From an uncultured Aquimarina sp. (GTDB lineage Bacteria; Bacteroidota; Bacteroidia; Flavobacteriales; Flavobacteriaceae): DNA of 64,000 nucleotides. Location: the NCBI GenBank assembly GCA_947498815.1, contig CANMLU010000003.1, positions 310,001 through 374,000 of the forward strand. The letters run 5' to 3'. Shown here piece after piece: positions 34,357-44,345 of this stretch. The first letter of the stretch is position 1; each line of letters starts with the position of its first letter. The notes beneath the pieces are model-generated. The model was given only the letters and a program-made list of their open reading frames with translations. It was not told the origin of the DNA and made no database searches. The translations under genes were made by a program, and so were the position numbers.

Positions 34357-35147
34357 GTTATTGTAATACTAACCACATATCCTTCGTTATTACGCACATT
34401 AAAAACTGTATTATCCTCAAAGATGAGGTATTGGCCTTTAATACCTTTTAAGACACCTGCATATTCTGGTGTCTTTTCCAGATTCAGGCTTTTCAATTTA
34501 TCCGGATATCGTAATACCGGAAAATGAAGTTCGGTTTCCTTTCCATTATCAATAAAATATTCTTTAACCTCATCTGGAATAAAATCTTTGAGTTTACTTT
34601 TATAGGCCACCAAATCTTGATCTACAATCTCATTTTTCAACATGGTACGCCAGTTTGTTTTGTCTGCAACATGGTCTTTTAATGCTACTTCTGTAATACC
34701 CGCCAAATATCTATTAGGAACTTCAACCAGTTCAATGGCTTCATGAGCACCTTGATCTATCCAACGAGTTGGCACTTGAGATTTGCGTGTAACTCCTACT
34801 TTAACGTTGCTAGAATTAGCCAAATACACAATATGAGGTTGTAGCTGTGCTTTCTTTTCAAATTCGAGATCTCTATCCTCAATATCCAAATGTGCCGTGC
34901 TTAACTCGGGTCGCATGACCCAATCCCCGACTTGCGGTTGATTATAAAAATCATCATAACAATATCCCTGTCTAAATATTTTTTTATTTTGACCACAAGC
35001 CAAACACTGATATCTTTCAAATTTAATATCAACTTTTTTGTCTAATAATTGATTTACATGGATAAAATCACCTTCAAAAATCAAATAGTACTGAATAGGA
35101 TTACCCAACTCAGTTTGCATTTTTGTAAGTACCCCTTGATATTGCAT
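34353..35147 (-). CDS. DUF2797 family protein
   Basis: A 264-residue cytoplasmic protein. It has a zinc-site-like CLACG (about residues 48-52) with a second half GYCYDDF, then QPHIVYLANSSNVKVGVTRKSQVPTRWIDQGA (GIY-YIG-like segment with a Y-L-A core and an Arg in RW). This is the DUF2797 pattern. The central part resembles the GIY-YIG fold, so DNA or RNA handling is possible, but no function is established to my knowledge. It is convergent with the decarboxylase and divergent from the GH3-like gene. Confidence 0.85.
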   Translation of the reverse strand: MQYQGVLTKMQTELGNPIQYYLIFEGDFIHVNQLLDKKVDIKFERYQCLACGQNKKIFRQGYCYDDFYNQPQVGDWVMRPELSTAHLDIEDRDLEFEKKAQLQPHIVYLANSSNVKVGVTRKSQVPTRWIDQGAHEAIELVEVPNRYLAGITEVALKDHVADKTNWRTMLKNEIVDQDLVAYKSKLKDFIPDEVKEYFIDNGKETELHFPVLRYPDKLKSLNLEKTPEYAGVLKGIKGQYLIFEDNTVFNVRNNEGYVVSITIT

Positions 35148-35269
35148 AAAATTATGTTATAAATTAACCTTGTATGAAGAATGTAATTATTTTTACTATT
35201 TTAGTTTTCAAATGACAACTATTAGAAAAATAAGTTAACCACTAATTTTGCCTAAATATACATCAAAAA

Positions 35270-36802
35270 ATGCCAATCCCATTAGTTAATTCTATTGCCA
35301 GCTGGTTCTTAAAAAAACGATTTCATCAAATGGAACTTTTCTTAAAGTATCCAAATGAAGTCCAACTTGAATTACTACATGTACTCCTGGATACTGCCAA
35401 GAATACGGAATTAGGGAAAAAATACGATTTTGCATCTATTTCAAATTATGAAACTTTCAAAGAGCGAGTACCTATACGATCTTATGAAGACTATGAGCAA
35501 ATGATAGAACGAAGTCGTCTTGGGGAAAATAATATTTTTTGGCCAACTTCGATAAAATGGTTTGCCAAATCAAGTGGTACTACTAGTGCAAAAAGTAAAT
35601 TTATTCCTGTAAGCCAGGAATCCTTGGAAGATTGTCATTTTGCTGCCGGTAAGGATTTGCTATGTATGTATCTTAACAATAATGAGAACTCTAAATTATT
35701 TACGGGTAAAAGTCTTCGCTTGGGAGGAAGTAAAGAATTGTATAAAAAAAATGGAACCTCTTACGGCGATTTATCTGCTATAATCATAGACAATATGCCA
35801 TTTTGGGCTGATTTTAGTTCAACTCCTAGCAGTGAAGTTTCTCTAATGAGTGATTGGGAGTTTAAGATGAAAGCTATAGTTAATGAAACCATCCAAGAAA
35901 ATGTAACCAGCCTTGCAGGTGTACCATCCTGGATGTTGGTTTTACTGAATGAAGTACTGGAAGCTACTGGTAAAGAAAATTTATTCGAAATATGGAATAA
36001 TCTCGAAGTCTATTTTCATGGAGGTGTAAGTTTTGAGCCTTATAAAGATCAGTATTCCAAAATTTTACCTAAGAGTTCTTTCAAGTACTACGAAATATAC
36101 AATGCATCTGAAGGGTTCTTTGCGATTCAAGACCGGAATGATTCTTCAGAGCTATTATTAATGCTTGATTATGGAATATTTTACGAGTTCATTCCTATGG
36201 ACTCTTATGGTTCTGATGAAGAAATCGTAATTCCATTAAGTGAAGTTGAGGTTGGAAAAAATTATGCGGTTATCATCACTACCAATGCCGGATTATGGCG
36301 ATACAAAATAGGAGATACTGTACGTTTTACCTCCATACACCCCTATAAAATCAAAGTATCGGGTCGCACCAAACATCATATTAATGTATTTGGGGAAGAA
36401 TTGATTATTGAAAATGCCGAGGAAGCTTTAAGAAAAACGACAAGGAGCACAAATAGTGAAATTGTCGAGTATACTGTGGCACCTATCTTTATGAAGGAAA
36501 AAGAAAAGGGCGCTCATGAATGGATCATTGAGTTTAAAAAACATCCTTCTGATCTTGAAGAGTTTCAACGCATTTTGGATCTGAATATTCAACAAGTAAA
36601 TAGTGATTATGAAGCCAAAAGATATAACAACACTACATTAAACATTCTTCAAATACGTGTTGCACGCCCTAACTTATTTTATGATTGGCTCAAAAAGAAC
36701 AATAAACTTGGAGGACAGCATAAGATACCACGTTTATCTAATAAGCGCACTTATATTGAAGAATTACTAGACCTAAACAAGATCACCTCTTATTCTTCCT
36801 GA
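35270..36802 (+). CDS. GH3 auxin-responsive promoter family protein (acyl-acid-amido synthetase-like)
   Basis: A 510-residue member of the ANL-like GH3 family. The phosphate-binding motif is KSSGTTSAKSKFIP near residues 101-114. YNASEGFFA near 280 and an ATP-site segment LWRYKIGDTVRF near 341-352 are present, followed by ISGRTKHHINVFGEEL (here KVSGRTKHHINVFGEEL). Plant members conjugate amino acids to jasmonate or auxin through acyl-adenylates. Bacteroidota relatives are common but their substrates are not established. A TAATTTTG at 35243-35250 is a possible -7 element. Confidence 0.88.
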   Translation: MPIPLVNSIASWFLKKRFHQMELFLKYPNEVQLELLHVLLDTAKNTELGKKYDFASISNYETFKERVPIRSYEDYEQMIERSRLGENNIFWPTSIKWFAKSSGTTSAKSKFIPVSQESLEDCHFAAGKDLLCMYLNNNENSKLFTGKSLRLGGSKELYKKNGTSYGDLSAIIIDNMPFWADFSSTPSSEVSLMSDWEFKMKAIVNETIQENVTSLAGVPSWMLVLLNEVLEATGKENLFEIWNNLEVYFHGGVSFEPYKDQYSKILPKSSFKYYEIYNASEGFFAIQDRNDSSELLLMLDYGIFYEFIPMDSYGSDEEIVIPLSEVEVGKNYAVIITTNAGLWRYKIGDTVRFTSIHPYKIKVSGRTKHHINVFGEELIIENAEEALRKTTRSTNSEIVEYTVAPIFMKEKEKGAHEWIIEFKKHPSDLEEFQRILDLNIQQVNSDYEAKRYNNTTLNILQIRVARPNLFYDWLKKNNKLGGQHKIPRLSNKRTYIEELLDLNKITSYSS

Positions 36803-36871
36803 TTATCAATGCTTCTAATTGCATAAATTTGACGTTTTAAGCTCTTTTTATGACTAAACAATGATTATTTC

Positions 36872-36888
36872 TTACGGTTTTACCGTAA
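36872..36888. promoter_or_regulatory. Palindrome TTACGG-TTTTA-CCGTAA
   Basis: A perfect 6-bp inverted repeat with 5-base spacer, about 160 bases before the small exported protein at 37047. A near-identical palindrome with a 4-base spacer lies at 16751-16766. It could be an operator or a weak terminator of the GH3-like gene, since a run of A/T follows. Confidence 0.4.
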
Positions 36889-37046
36889 AAAAACTATGTA
36901 AGAATTGTCTTTTTTAACAAAAAAAGTAGTATTTCATCCTTAAAAAAAAGCGTTTGATCTAAAAAATTGCAAATCATTTTTCGACTTCTCTTTTTCGTAT
37001 TAAATTTGTTAACAGATAGTTATAAATTTATCAAAGCCCCTGAAAT

Positions 37047-37367
37047 ATGAAAACTACCTTTTCTCTACTTATTTTTTTATTCTTAATCGCAGGAGTTAAC
37101 GCACAAGAAGCTGTTAGCACTAAAAAATCAAATGACACTAATGAAATGACTGTTGTTGAAGAAACCAACAAGAGTACTTCTTTATCTCAAGATATAACTA
37201 TTGAAGAAGATATGTGTTATGCAGAACTATCCAAAATTACATTTTATGAGGCTTTAATTCGTCAAAATGGTTTCGAAATAGAGCTTAAAGAAGAGACAGC
37301 AATTTCATTAAAAAATACTGAAGACATTATCACTAATAATAAACAGAGAATATCATATTCAGACTAA
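37047..37367 (+). CDS. Small exported protein, unknown function
   Basis: A 106-residue protein with a signal peptide (MKTTFSLLIFLFLIAGVNAQ). The mature part is Ser/Thr/Glu-rich and acidic (NKSTSLSQDITIEEDMCYAEL), with no known domain. The gene stands alone between the GH3-like gene and the clpX terminator. Translation seems credible because of the signal peptide and the good start context; function is unknown. Confidence 0.6.
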   Translation: MKTTFSLLIFLFLIAGVNAQEAVSTKKSNDTNEMTVVEETNKSTSLSQDITIEEDMCYAELSKITFYEALIRQNGFEIELKEETAISLKNTEDIITNNKQRISYSD

Positions 37368-37403
37368 GAGAATCGAGATATACTCAACTATTCAACCAAA
37401 AAG

Positions 37404-37431
37404 AAAGCTCTTTCCCACCAGAAAGAGCTTT
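37404..37431. terminator. Bidirectional terminator between small exported protein and clpX
   Basis: An 11-bp stem AAAGCTCTTTC/GAAAGAGCTTT with CCACCA loop, with T-rich tract on the plus side and A-rich on the other. The flanking genes are convergent. Confidence 0.9.
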
Positions 37432-37457
37432 TATTATTTAAGTACTATTTATTCTTC

Positions 37458-38693
37458 TTAAGAAACTGCCTTCAATTTTTTAATTGTAGACTTATTCAGT
37501 TTCTTTTCTGCATAATCTTTTGTCACTCTGAACTCTGTTTCTTTACTTTCTGGTAATTCATACATCGCGTCGGTTAAAATCGCTTCACATAGCGATCTTA
37601 GTCCTCTTGCGCCAAGTTTATACTCCATAGCCTTACCTACGATATATTCCAAAGCACCTTCTGTAATTGAAAAGGAAATATTATCCATTTCGAATAACTT
37701 CATATATTGCTTTATAATGGCATTTTTTGGAGCTGTTAGTATAGATCTAAGCGTATCAGCGTCTAATGGGTTCATATAAGAAAGCACAGGCAATCTACCA
37801 ATGATCTCAGGGATTAAACCGAAGTCCTTTAAATCACTAGGAATAATATACTGAAGTAGATTATCTTTTTCTATTTGATCTTCACTTTTAGAAGCACTAT
37901 ACCCTACGGCTTGCATATTTAAACGCTTCTGGATCATTTTTTCGATTCCATCAAAAGCTCCACCGGCCACAAATAGAATGTTTTCGGTATTTACCTCAAT
38001 AAATTTCTGATCCGGATGTTTTCTACCTCCCTTAGGAGGTACATTAACAACTGTACCTTCCAACAGTTTAAGCAAAGCTTGCTGTACTCCTTCTCCCGAA
38101 ACATCTCTGGTAATACTAGGATTGTCGCTTTTCCGGGCAATCTTATCTATTTCATCAATAAAAACGATACCTCTTTGTGCTTTCTCTAAATTATAATCTG
38201 CAGCTTGTAAAAGCCTCGTAAGAATACTCTCTACATCTTCTCCAACATAACCTGCTTCGGTAAGAACCGTTGCATCTACAATTGCCAAGGGCACATTAAG
38301 CATTTTGGCAATAGTTTTGGCCATTAAAGTCTTTCCTGTACCGGTTTGACCAACCATAATGATGTTACTTTTTTGAATTTCAATATCATCATCAGTTACA
38401 GGCTGCAACAATCTTTTGTAGTGATTATATACTGCAACAGACATTACCTTCTTGGTAAATTCTTGCCCTATAACATATTCATCCAAAAATTTCTTGATAG
38501 CCATAGGTTTGCGCAACATTAATTCGCTGCTTAACTCACCCGTCTCTTCGTCCTTTGCTTCTTCTACTACAATCCCGTGTGCCTGTACAATACAACGATC
38601 ACAGATATGAGCATCCAGACCCGCTATTAACAAATTTGTTTCAGGCTTCTTTCTCCCACAAAAAGAGCATTCTAAATCTTCCTTGTTGGCCAT
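37458..38693 (-). CDS. clpX: ATP-dependent Clp protease ATP-binding subunit ClpX
   Basis: 411 residues, normal length. The N-terminal zinc-binding domain has Cys9, Cys12, Cys31 and Cys34 (CSFC and CDRC). The AAA+ module has Walker A GQTGTGKT near residue 115, Walker [12 protein letters not shown], and the ClpP-docking or pore region with [10 protein letters not shown]. ClpX unfolds tagged proteins and feeds them to ClpP. It lies about 90 bases downstream of clpP on the same strand, after tig and clpP: the common tig-clpP-clpX order. Confidence 0.97.
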   Translation of the reverse strand: MANKEDLECSFCGRKKPETNLLIAGLDAHICDRCIVQAHGIVVEEAKDEETGELSSELMLRKPMAIKKFLDEYVIGQEFTKKVMSVAVYNHYKRLLQPVTDDDIEIQKSNIIMVGQTGTGKTLMAKTIAKMLNVPLAIVDATVLTEAGYVGEDVESILTRLLQAADYNLEKAQRGIVFIDEIDKIARKSDNPSITRDVSGEGVQQALLKLLEGTVVNVPPKGGRKHPDQKFIEVNTENILFVAGGAFDGIEKMIQKRLNMQAVGYSASKSEDQIEKDNLLQYIIPSDLKDFGLIPEIIGRLPVLSYMNPLDADTLRSILTAPKNAIIKQYMKLFEMDNISFSITEGALEYIVGKAMEYKLGARGLRSLCEAILTDAMYELPESKETEFRVTKDYAEKKLNKSTIKKLKAVS

Positions 38694-38783
38694 AGTTATT
38701 TAGTTTCAATTGCATTAAGTTTCTTGTTATGGAGTACAACCGATTCCTAAGGTAAATACTTCTTAACAAACAAGAAAATTATA

Positions 38784-39458
38784 TCATTCTCTGGTTAAAA
38801 TCTCATCGATCATTCCGTACTCAAGGGCTTTATCCGCTTTCATCCAATAATCTCGATCACTATCCTCATATACTTTATCGTAGGTTTGTCCGGAGTGTTT
38901 TGAAATAATCTTATATAATTCTTCTTTCAGTATCAAAATTTCACGAGCTGTGATTTCAATATCACTTGCTTGTCCTTGAGCTCCTCCAAGTGGTTGATGA
39001 ATCATAACTCGGCTATGAGGCAATCCTGAACGCTTTCCTTTTTGCCCTGCACAAAGTAATACCGCTCCCATAGAAGCCGCCATACCTGTGCAGATTGTGG
39101 CCACATCAGGTTTAATAAACTGCATCGTATCATAAATTCCAAGACCGGCATATACGCTACCTCCTGGTGAATTGATATATATTTGAATATCCTTTGAAGA
39201 ATCTACACTTTCTAAGAATAACAACTGTGCTTGTATAATATTTGCCACTTGATCATTAATCCCGGTTCCCATAAATATAATACGATCCATCATTAATCGT
39301 GAAAAGACATCAAAAATAGCTATATTCATTTGACGTTCTTCAATAATATTAGGAGTCATACCAGCTGGATACATACTACTCACAATTTTACCATAGTAAT
39401 TGCTATTAATCCCATGGTGCTTTGTGGCATATTTTTCGAATTCTTTTCCGTAATCCAT
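38784..39458 (-). CDS. clpP: ATP-dependent Clp protease proteolytic subunit ClpP
   Basis: 224 residues. The catalytic triad is visible: Ser129 in GMAASMGAV, His154 in VMIHQPLGG and Asp203 in DRDYWM. The N-terminus has about 25 residues before the first strand, consistent with a short propeptide. The end of the coding frame is MIDEILTRE. It forms the tetradecameric barrel served by ClpX. It sits between tig (about 100 bases upstream) and clpX. Confidence 0.97.
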   Translation of the reverse strand: MDYGKEFEKYATKHHGINSNYYGKIVSSMYPAGMTPNIIEERQMNIAIFDVFSRLMMDRIIFMGTGINDQVANIIQAQLLFLESVDSSKDIQIYINSPGGSVYAGLGIYDTMQFIKPDVATICTGMAASMGAVLLCAGQKGKRSGLPHSRVMIHQPLGGAQGQASDIEITAREILILKEELYKIISKHSGQTYDKVYEDSDRDYWMKADKALEYGMIDEILTRE

Positions 39459-39561
39459 ATTTATTTTTGTGAAAATTTTAATTATAAAAAAGGCGCTAAC
39501 CTAAAGATAGATTTAACGCCCTAAATATAAGTATAAATTCCTTAGTAAATTATAACATTAT

Positions 39562-40884
39562 TTATTTGTAAACTTCTTTTATGAATTCGTCAAAACTAAC
39601 CTCTTTTGTTTTTAGTTTAGCGTTCTCCTTATAGTAATTTAACATTTTTTGACTCATCAATTGTTCAGAAATTCTCTTCACCTCATCTTGGTTAGATAAT
39701 ATTCTGGCAGCAATATCTTCAAGCTCTTTATCCTCTGGAGAATTTTGCCCAAATTGCGCCATTTGACCTTTGATTAAATCCTTTGCAAAATCTTTTAATT
39801 CTTCAAAAGTTACCTGAAGATTATTATCACTGATTATTTTACCTTCGATAAGCTGATAACGCAGTCCTTTTTCACTCTTTTCATATTCATCCTTCGCTTC
39901 ATCCTCAGACAAAGGTTGTTCACCAGTAGCGCGAATCCATTTTTGTAAAAATTCTACAGGTAAATCAAACTTTGTATTTTCTAATACGTGTTCGGTAACA
40001 TCATTAAGCAATTGTTGTTCTGATTGTTGCTCAAATTGACGCTCTGCATCTTGTTTGATTTTTTCTTTAAGTTCAGTAACATTTTTTACATTACCAGGAC
40101 CATAAAGCTTATCAAACAACTCCTGATCCAAATCTGCAAGTTCTTGCATGTTAATTTCAGAAATTGTGAATGAAACTTCAATATTAAGATCATGAGCTTC
40201 ATCATGACTTATTTTTAATGCACTAATCAAATCATGATCATCTGCAAATAAATTTTTTGTTTTAAGGGTAATTACCTCCCCTACCTTTGCACCAATAAAT
40301 TTATCGATGTTTTTCTTTCCTTTTATCTTATCCAAAGAAACCGTAGTCTTATTATCGATCTCTTTTTCAGTACTCGTAAAAGTACCAGCTACCAAATCAT
40401 CCTTTTCAACGGTGTCCTTAGAAATCAATTTCCCGTATTGTTTTTGAATAGTCTTGATCTGATTGTCAATCATCTCGTCTGTTGCAGTAATCTTATAGTG
40501 TGTTATTGCCTTTTTTCCACCTAACTTTACTTCAAATTTTGGAGCTAATCCCAATTCAAACTCAAAAGAGTAATCATCGGCATCCCAATCAAAGTTTTCT
40601 TGTTCCTTTGGTAATGGATTTCCTAAGACGTCAAGTTTTTCTTCTGTTAAATACTTATTTAAAGCATCTTGTAACAACTTATTCACTTCATCAACCAAAA
40701 CTGCTTTTCCATATTGTTTTTTAACAAGTCCCATAGGAACATGCCCTTTTCTAAATCCAGGAATGTTAGCATTTTTTCTGTAATCCTTAAGGATTCCATC
40801 CACTTTATCACTATAATCTGCCTTAGCAATGTCTACTGTTACTACAGCATTTAATTCGTCTAATTGCTCTTTTGAAATATTCAT
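39562..40884 (-). CDS. tig: Trigger factor
   Basis: 440 residues. The N-terminal ribosome-binding signature is IPGFRKGHVPMGLVKKQYG (about residues 38-56). The C-terminal helical arms are recognisable (EQQLLNDVTEHVLENTKFDLPVEF, landmarks DLPVEFLQKW). The middle PPIase region is weak (DLVAGTF, GAKVGEVITL), as is usual in Bacteroidota forms. It binds nascent chains at the ribosome exit. It has a consensus promoter at 40919-40949 and is first of the tig-clpP-clpX cluster. Confidence 0.95.
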   Translation of the reverse strand: MNISKEQLDELNAVVTVDIAKADYSDKVDGILKDYRKNANIPGFRKGHVPMGLVKKQYGKAVLVDEVNKLLQDALNKYLTEEKLDVLGNPLPKEQENFDWDADDYSFEFELGLAPKFEVKLGGKKAITHYKITATDEMIDNQIKTIQKQYGKLISKDTVEKDDLVAGTFTSTEKEIDNKTTVSLDKIKGKKNIDKFIGAKVGEVITLKTKNLFADDHDLISALKISHDEAHDLNIEVSFTISEINMQELADLDQELFDKLYGPGNVKNVTELKEKIKQDAERQFEQQSEQQLLNDVTEHVLENTKFDLPVEFLQKWIRATGEQPLSEDEAKDEYEKSEKGLRYQLIEGKIISDNNLQVTFEELKDFAKDLIKGQMAQFGQNSPEDKELEDIAARILSNQDEVKRISEQLMSQKMLNYYKENAKLKTKEVSFDEFIKEVYK

Positions 40885-40918
40885 AATCTACTACGATTTA
40901 CTACTAAAAATTGGGTTG

Positions 40919-40949
40919 CAAAAGTAATACTTTTTTATATCCCAACAAA
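40919..40949 (-). promoter_or_regulatory. Consensus promoter of tig
   Basis: On the minus strand TTTG, 19 bases, then TACTTTTG (TAnnTTTG). It ends 35 bases before the tig ATG, which fits a short leader. Confidence 0.7.
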
Positions 40950-40977
40950 TTTTTAACTCACTGAAAAACAGTAAGCT

Positions 40978-41319
40978 TTAATCTTTCTTTAAAATAGAAT
41001 ATAATATAGATTGAAATATAGACAACAAAACACTAAAAATCAAAGCCCAAAGCCATCCGTTTACGCTAAAACCAGTGATAAAATAATCCGCCAATAATAT
41101 AATTGCCGCGTTAATAATTAACAGAAACAAACCTAAAGTGACAATAGTAACGGGTAATGTTAAAACAATCATTATAGGCTTTACTATAGCATTCAAAATA
41201 GCCAAAACTACGGCTACAATCAAAGCACTCACATAACTATCGACTCCTACTCCGGGAAGTATTTTGGACAAAACAACTACGGCAATAGCGCTTAAAATAA
41301 GTTTTAATAAAAAATTCAT
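40978..41319 (-). CDS. Phage holin family 4-like small membrane protein
   Basis: A 113-residue protein made of four hydrophobic segments (FLLKLILSAIAVVVLSKILPG, YVSALIVAVVLAILNAIV, MIVLTLPVTIVTLGLFLLIINAAIILL, landmarks LPVTIVTLGLFLLIINA, and WLWALIFSVLLSIFQSILYS). The motif LPxTIxTLGLFxLxINAxxLxL is the signature of the Phage_holin_4_2 (YvlD) family. In bacteria this is a widespread inner-membrane protein of unclear role, not a sign of a prophage. It stands between tig and the SGNH terminator. Confidence 0.88.
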   Translation of the reverse strand: MNFLLKLILSAIAVVVLSKILPGVGVDSYVSALIVAVVLAILNAIVKPIMIVLTLPVTIVTLGLFLLIINAAIILLADYFITGFSVNGWLWALIFSVLLSIFQSILYSILKKD

Positions 41320-41352
41320 ATCGGATATAAGTTTTATACCTCCAATGTATGA

Positions 41353-41382
41353 AAAAACCCGCTATCGAAATAGCGGGTTTTG
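41353..41382 (-). terminator. Terminator of the FadL-SGNH operon
   Basis: An 11-bp stem AAACCCGCTAT/ATAGCGGGTTT with TTCG loop on the minus strand, followed by six T residues. It starts about 25 bases past the SGNH gene stop. Confidence 0.92.
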
Positions 41383-41405
41383 GAATATATTTTAAATCAG
41401 TTTAA

Positions 41406-42986
41406 TTACTGTGCAATATCATTACTTACTGTAATGGTACCAAAATCTGCTGGATCTACTTTTGGCAAATTTGATTTATAAGTTGATTTAATAGCATCCA
41501 TTATCAAATTAGCTATCAAAGCATACCCTCTTGGTGTAGGATGTACTCCATCAAGAGAAAATCCACCGCCGGTACCAAATTGTGATGTAATCACACCTCC
41601 ATTAATAGGAATACCACCATTAGCCACTTGAGCCAAAGATGCTTTCGCATCTACAAAGGCTAATCCATGTGTATCTGCTGCAGATTTTATAGTCGCATTA
41701 TACGATGTTGTAGCGTTCGAAATTGAAGCAAGTTCTTGAGCATCTAAAACATCTTTATCATCTATTGCATTTACGGCACCGATTACTAAAGCGCCTTGTT
41801 CGGGAGTAGGTGTTCCTCCCATTTGAAGAATACCTAACACTTGTAATACATCGTCGGTTAACACTACAGCCCCATACCCTTGACCAAGAGCACCTTGATC
41901 AATAGTAAGCAATAATAGTTCCTCATCGGTCATTTGTCTAAATCCAAAAGGATTTGTTGGAGATTCTTCTTTAATCAAAAACTTATTAGGCCCTGGATTA
42001 AACTGAATCGCATATTGAGCCGCAATTGCTTGTGCTTGAGCCAAAGGAATATTATTAGGTGGAGAAGCAAGAACCTGAGTTGCTATTCCTGCAAATGCCT
42101 GGAAAAAACCCGTTAAATTAGCCGCTTGCTCCGCACTGAGTACCAATGCATTATTAGGCACTGTTGTAAAAAACGGAATAGAAGTAACATCAGGTAAATT
42201 AAGCAATACACCTTTTCGCCCTCCTGCAGTAAGAGCATCTACCAAGGTAGTATATGCCTGATCAAAAACTGCAGTATTGGTAATATCATTTCTCATATAA
42301 GTACTTGGGTCTGTATTACCTGTCTCATTATGATCCATATCTACACCGCCTTCTAATGCATAAAGAAGAACATCATTACTACCGATCCACAAACTAAAAA
42401 ATGATGGATCCTGTTCTAAAGCGTCCTCCAAAACAGTTGTTGTTGGTGACGAAGCAAATCTTACAAAATATGGGTTTGCGGTTCCCGTTTGTAGTCCTAC
42501 AGCACTACCATATCCTGGAGCCAATAATTCATAACTCTTTGCTGAAGGAATCCCCATATTATTAAATGAAGAATTCAAATTTGTTGTCATCTCTGTTGTA
42601 GGCGTACCCGCCAAACGTCTAGGTGCTCTGGTGCCCTTATCGTCCACAACTGCAAGAACTAGTCTATTATTTAATAGTTGAACACCCGCTATAAGTCCTC
42701 CTCCTGTATTATCAGACATTAATGGCTGTGTAAATTCACCACCTCCTGCAAAAGCAAATTGCTTTGACAGGATATTAGGATATGAATTTTCTTGTCCAGT
42801 GACATACAAAGCGCCATCTGCATAACCAGCGGTAAGAGAGTTTCCTAAAGCTACGTAATTACTAAAATCTGCTTCACCACTTGTAAATGCAGTTGTTTCT
42901 TCTAATGGGTTATCAAATTCTGGTTCACAAGCCACTAACCCTAATGCCAGAATTGCTAAATATTTTATATTATTCTTTATCATCAC
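41406..42986 (-). CDS. SGNH/GDSL-type lipoprotein hydrolase
   Basis: A 526-residue lipoprotein (lipobox LGLVAC, Cys20). The SGNH blocks are present: ALGNSLTAGYADGAL with the nucleophile Ser (block I), SLWIGSNDVLLYAL with Asn (block III), and LDGVHPTPRGYALIA with Asp and His (block V). It is much longer than a minimal GDSL enzyme because of insertions between blocks. It begins three bases after the FadL-like gene, so both are co-transcribed. A surface or periplasmic lipase/esterase that feeds the porin is a plausible role, but the substrate is inferred. Confidence 0.88.
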   Translation of the reverse strand: MMIKNNIKYLAILALGLVACEPEFDNPLEETTAFTSGEADFSNYVALGNSLTAGYADGALYVTGQENSYPNILSKQFAFAGGGEFTQPLMSDNTGGGLIAGVQLLNNRLVLAVVDDKGTRAPRRLAGTPTTEMTTNLNSSFNNMGIPSAKSYELLAPGYGSAVGLQTGTANPYFVRFASSPTTTVLEDALEQDPSFFSLWIGSNDVLLYALEGGVDMDHNETGNTDPSTYMRNDITNTAVFDQAYTTLVDALTAGGRKGVLLNLPDVTSIPFFTTVPNNALVLSAEQAANLTGFFQAFAGIATQVLASPPNNIPLAQAQAIAAQYAIQFNPGPNKFLIKEESPTNPFGFRQMTDEELLLLTIDQGALGQGYGAVVLTDDVLQVLGILQMGGTPTPEQGALVIGAVNAIDDKDVLDAQELASISNATTSYNATIKSAADTHGLAFVDAKASLAQVANGGIPINGGVITSQFGTGGGFSLDGVHPTPRGYALIANLIMDAIKSTYKSNLPKVDPADFGTITVSNDIAQ

Positions 42987-42989
42987 TCG

Positions 42990-44225
42990 TTACATTTTAT
43001 AAGTTAAACCAATCCCAGGACCAAACGCACTTGATTCATAAGTACCTCCAAAAGATTCTCCATTAGCACCAAAGTCGTAAGAAGCATCAATCTCTTCAAA
43101 TCTTAGGAAAAAGAAAGAAGCATCGATTGCAAGTTTTGGCGTAATCGCAAAACTTAAACCTCCAGAAAACCCATCAGAATCATTACGTGGTGTTTCTGGC
43201 GCAAAGAATCCTGCCTGTACTGGTGATTCATCTATATAATAACCTGCTCTCAGGGTAATTTTCTCTGTTGCTGCATATTGCAATCCAAAACGATACACCG
43301 AGGAATTTTTATAGTTACGAGGATTTATTGAAGTTTGGCCATTACCAAATGTAAGATCTAAAGATTCATATACATCCCAGAATTGTCTGTTATAATCAAA
43401 TGCAAATAACCACTTCTTATACTCATAAGACAAACCAACTGTTAACTCTGCAGGCAACGGTAATTCTGCCTCAAAACCTGTCGTTCCATTTGCCGGAGCC
43501 AATGGAGAATTTGGGAAATTAGCAAAAGTAGCTTCACCATCTGTTGATTCAAGAATAATTTCACTACGGTAGCTAAAACCTAAATGAAAGTTCTCGGTTG
43601 GGTTAAACATTGCTCCAATGCTCCATCCCCAATTACTAACTCCAGTATCATCAACAGTAATATTTGAACGATTTCCTTCTAAATCTGTAGTTGTTCTACT
43701 TGCATTACGATTAAAGTTTACAGAACCTGTTACATATATAGGTCCTCCTCCAATACTAAAATGATCCGAAAGTTTAAAAGAAACCACCGGTTGGATATAA
43801 ATAGCAGCCAAGTCAATATTATTAACTAATTGGGATCCAGCCCAATCTGTAGGCCAAGTTACTTCACTACCATAAGGTGTATACACACCAAGACCAACAG
43901 ACATCCACTCATTTACCTGATAAGAAGCATATACATTAAGTGGTGTTCCTACAGAATTATCTGTTTCAGAAGAGATCCCTAATTCTTCATTTTGAAAAAT
44001 TACTTCACTAAAAATACCACTCGCACCAACACTCACATTCAGTTTATTCTCTAAGTACACAAGACCGGCTGGATTAAAAAATACCAGCTCAGCACTATTC
44101 ACTACGGCTACTCCTGTATGCCCCATGGCCATAGCCCTCTGCCCTTGCACACTAACTCTATATCCACCAGCATAAGTGACCATAGTCACCAAGACGAATA
44201 GAACTAATAATAAAAGTTTTCTCAT
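42990..44225 (-). CDS. OmpP1/FadL-family outer membrane protein
   Basis: 411 residues with a signal peptide (VTMVTYA). The N-terminal hatch-type block GGYRVSVQGQRAMAMGHTGVA, then SAELVFFNPAGLVYLE, is the FadL family signature (including NPAG). The rest alternates amphipathic beta strands and ends in an aromatic-rich strand (GPGIGLTYKM). FadL proteins pass hydrophobic compounds such as long-chain fatty acids across the outer membrane. It is the first gene of a pair with the SGNH lipoprotein. Confidence 0.92.
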   Translation of the reverse strand: MRKLLLLVLFVLVTMVTYAGGYRVSVQGQRAMAMGHTGVAVVNSAELVFFNPAGLVYLENKLNVSVGASGIFSEVIFQNEELGISSETDNSVGTPLNVYASYQVNEWMSVGLGVYTPYGSEVTWPTDWAGSQLVNNIDLAAIYIQPVVSFKLSDHFSIGGGPIYVTGSVNFNRNASRTTTDLEGNRSNITVDDTGVSNWGWSIGAMFNPTENFHLGFSYRSEIILESTDGEATFANFPNSPLAPANGTTGFEAELPLPAELTVGLSYEYKKWLFAFDYNRQFWDVYESLDLTFGNGQTSINPRNYKNSSVYRFGLQYAATEKITLRAGYYIDESPVQAGFFAPETPRNDSDGFSGGLSFAITPKLAIDASFFFLRFEEIDASYDFGANGESFGGTYESSAFGPGIGLTYKM

Positions 44226-44345
44226 AATTAATTAGAATTGTTTTTGTTTTATTAGGATTTTGAAAATTGATTGTCCAAATTTAATAGAAAATACCAATTA
44301 TCCAACTAAATCATCAAAATATTATGCATACATAACATTTTTTAT

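Noticed and set aside
40978-41319. Prophage signal from the 'holin' family protein
   Set aside because: The YvlD/Phage_holin_4_2 family is a common chromosomal membrane protein, and no phage gene is near.
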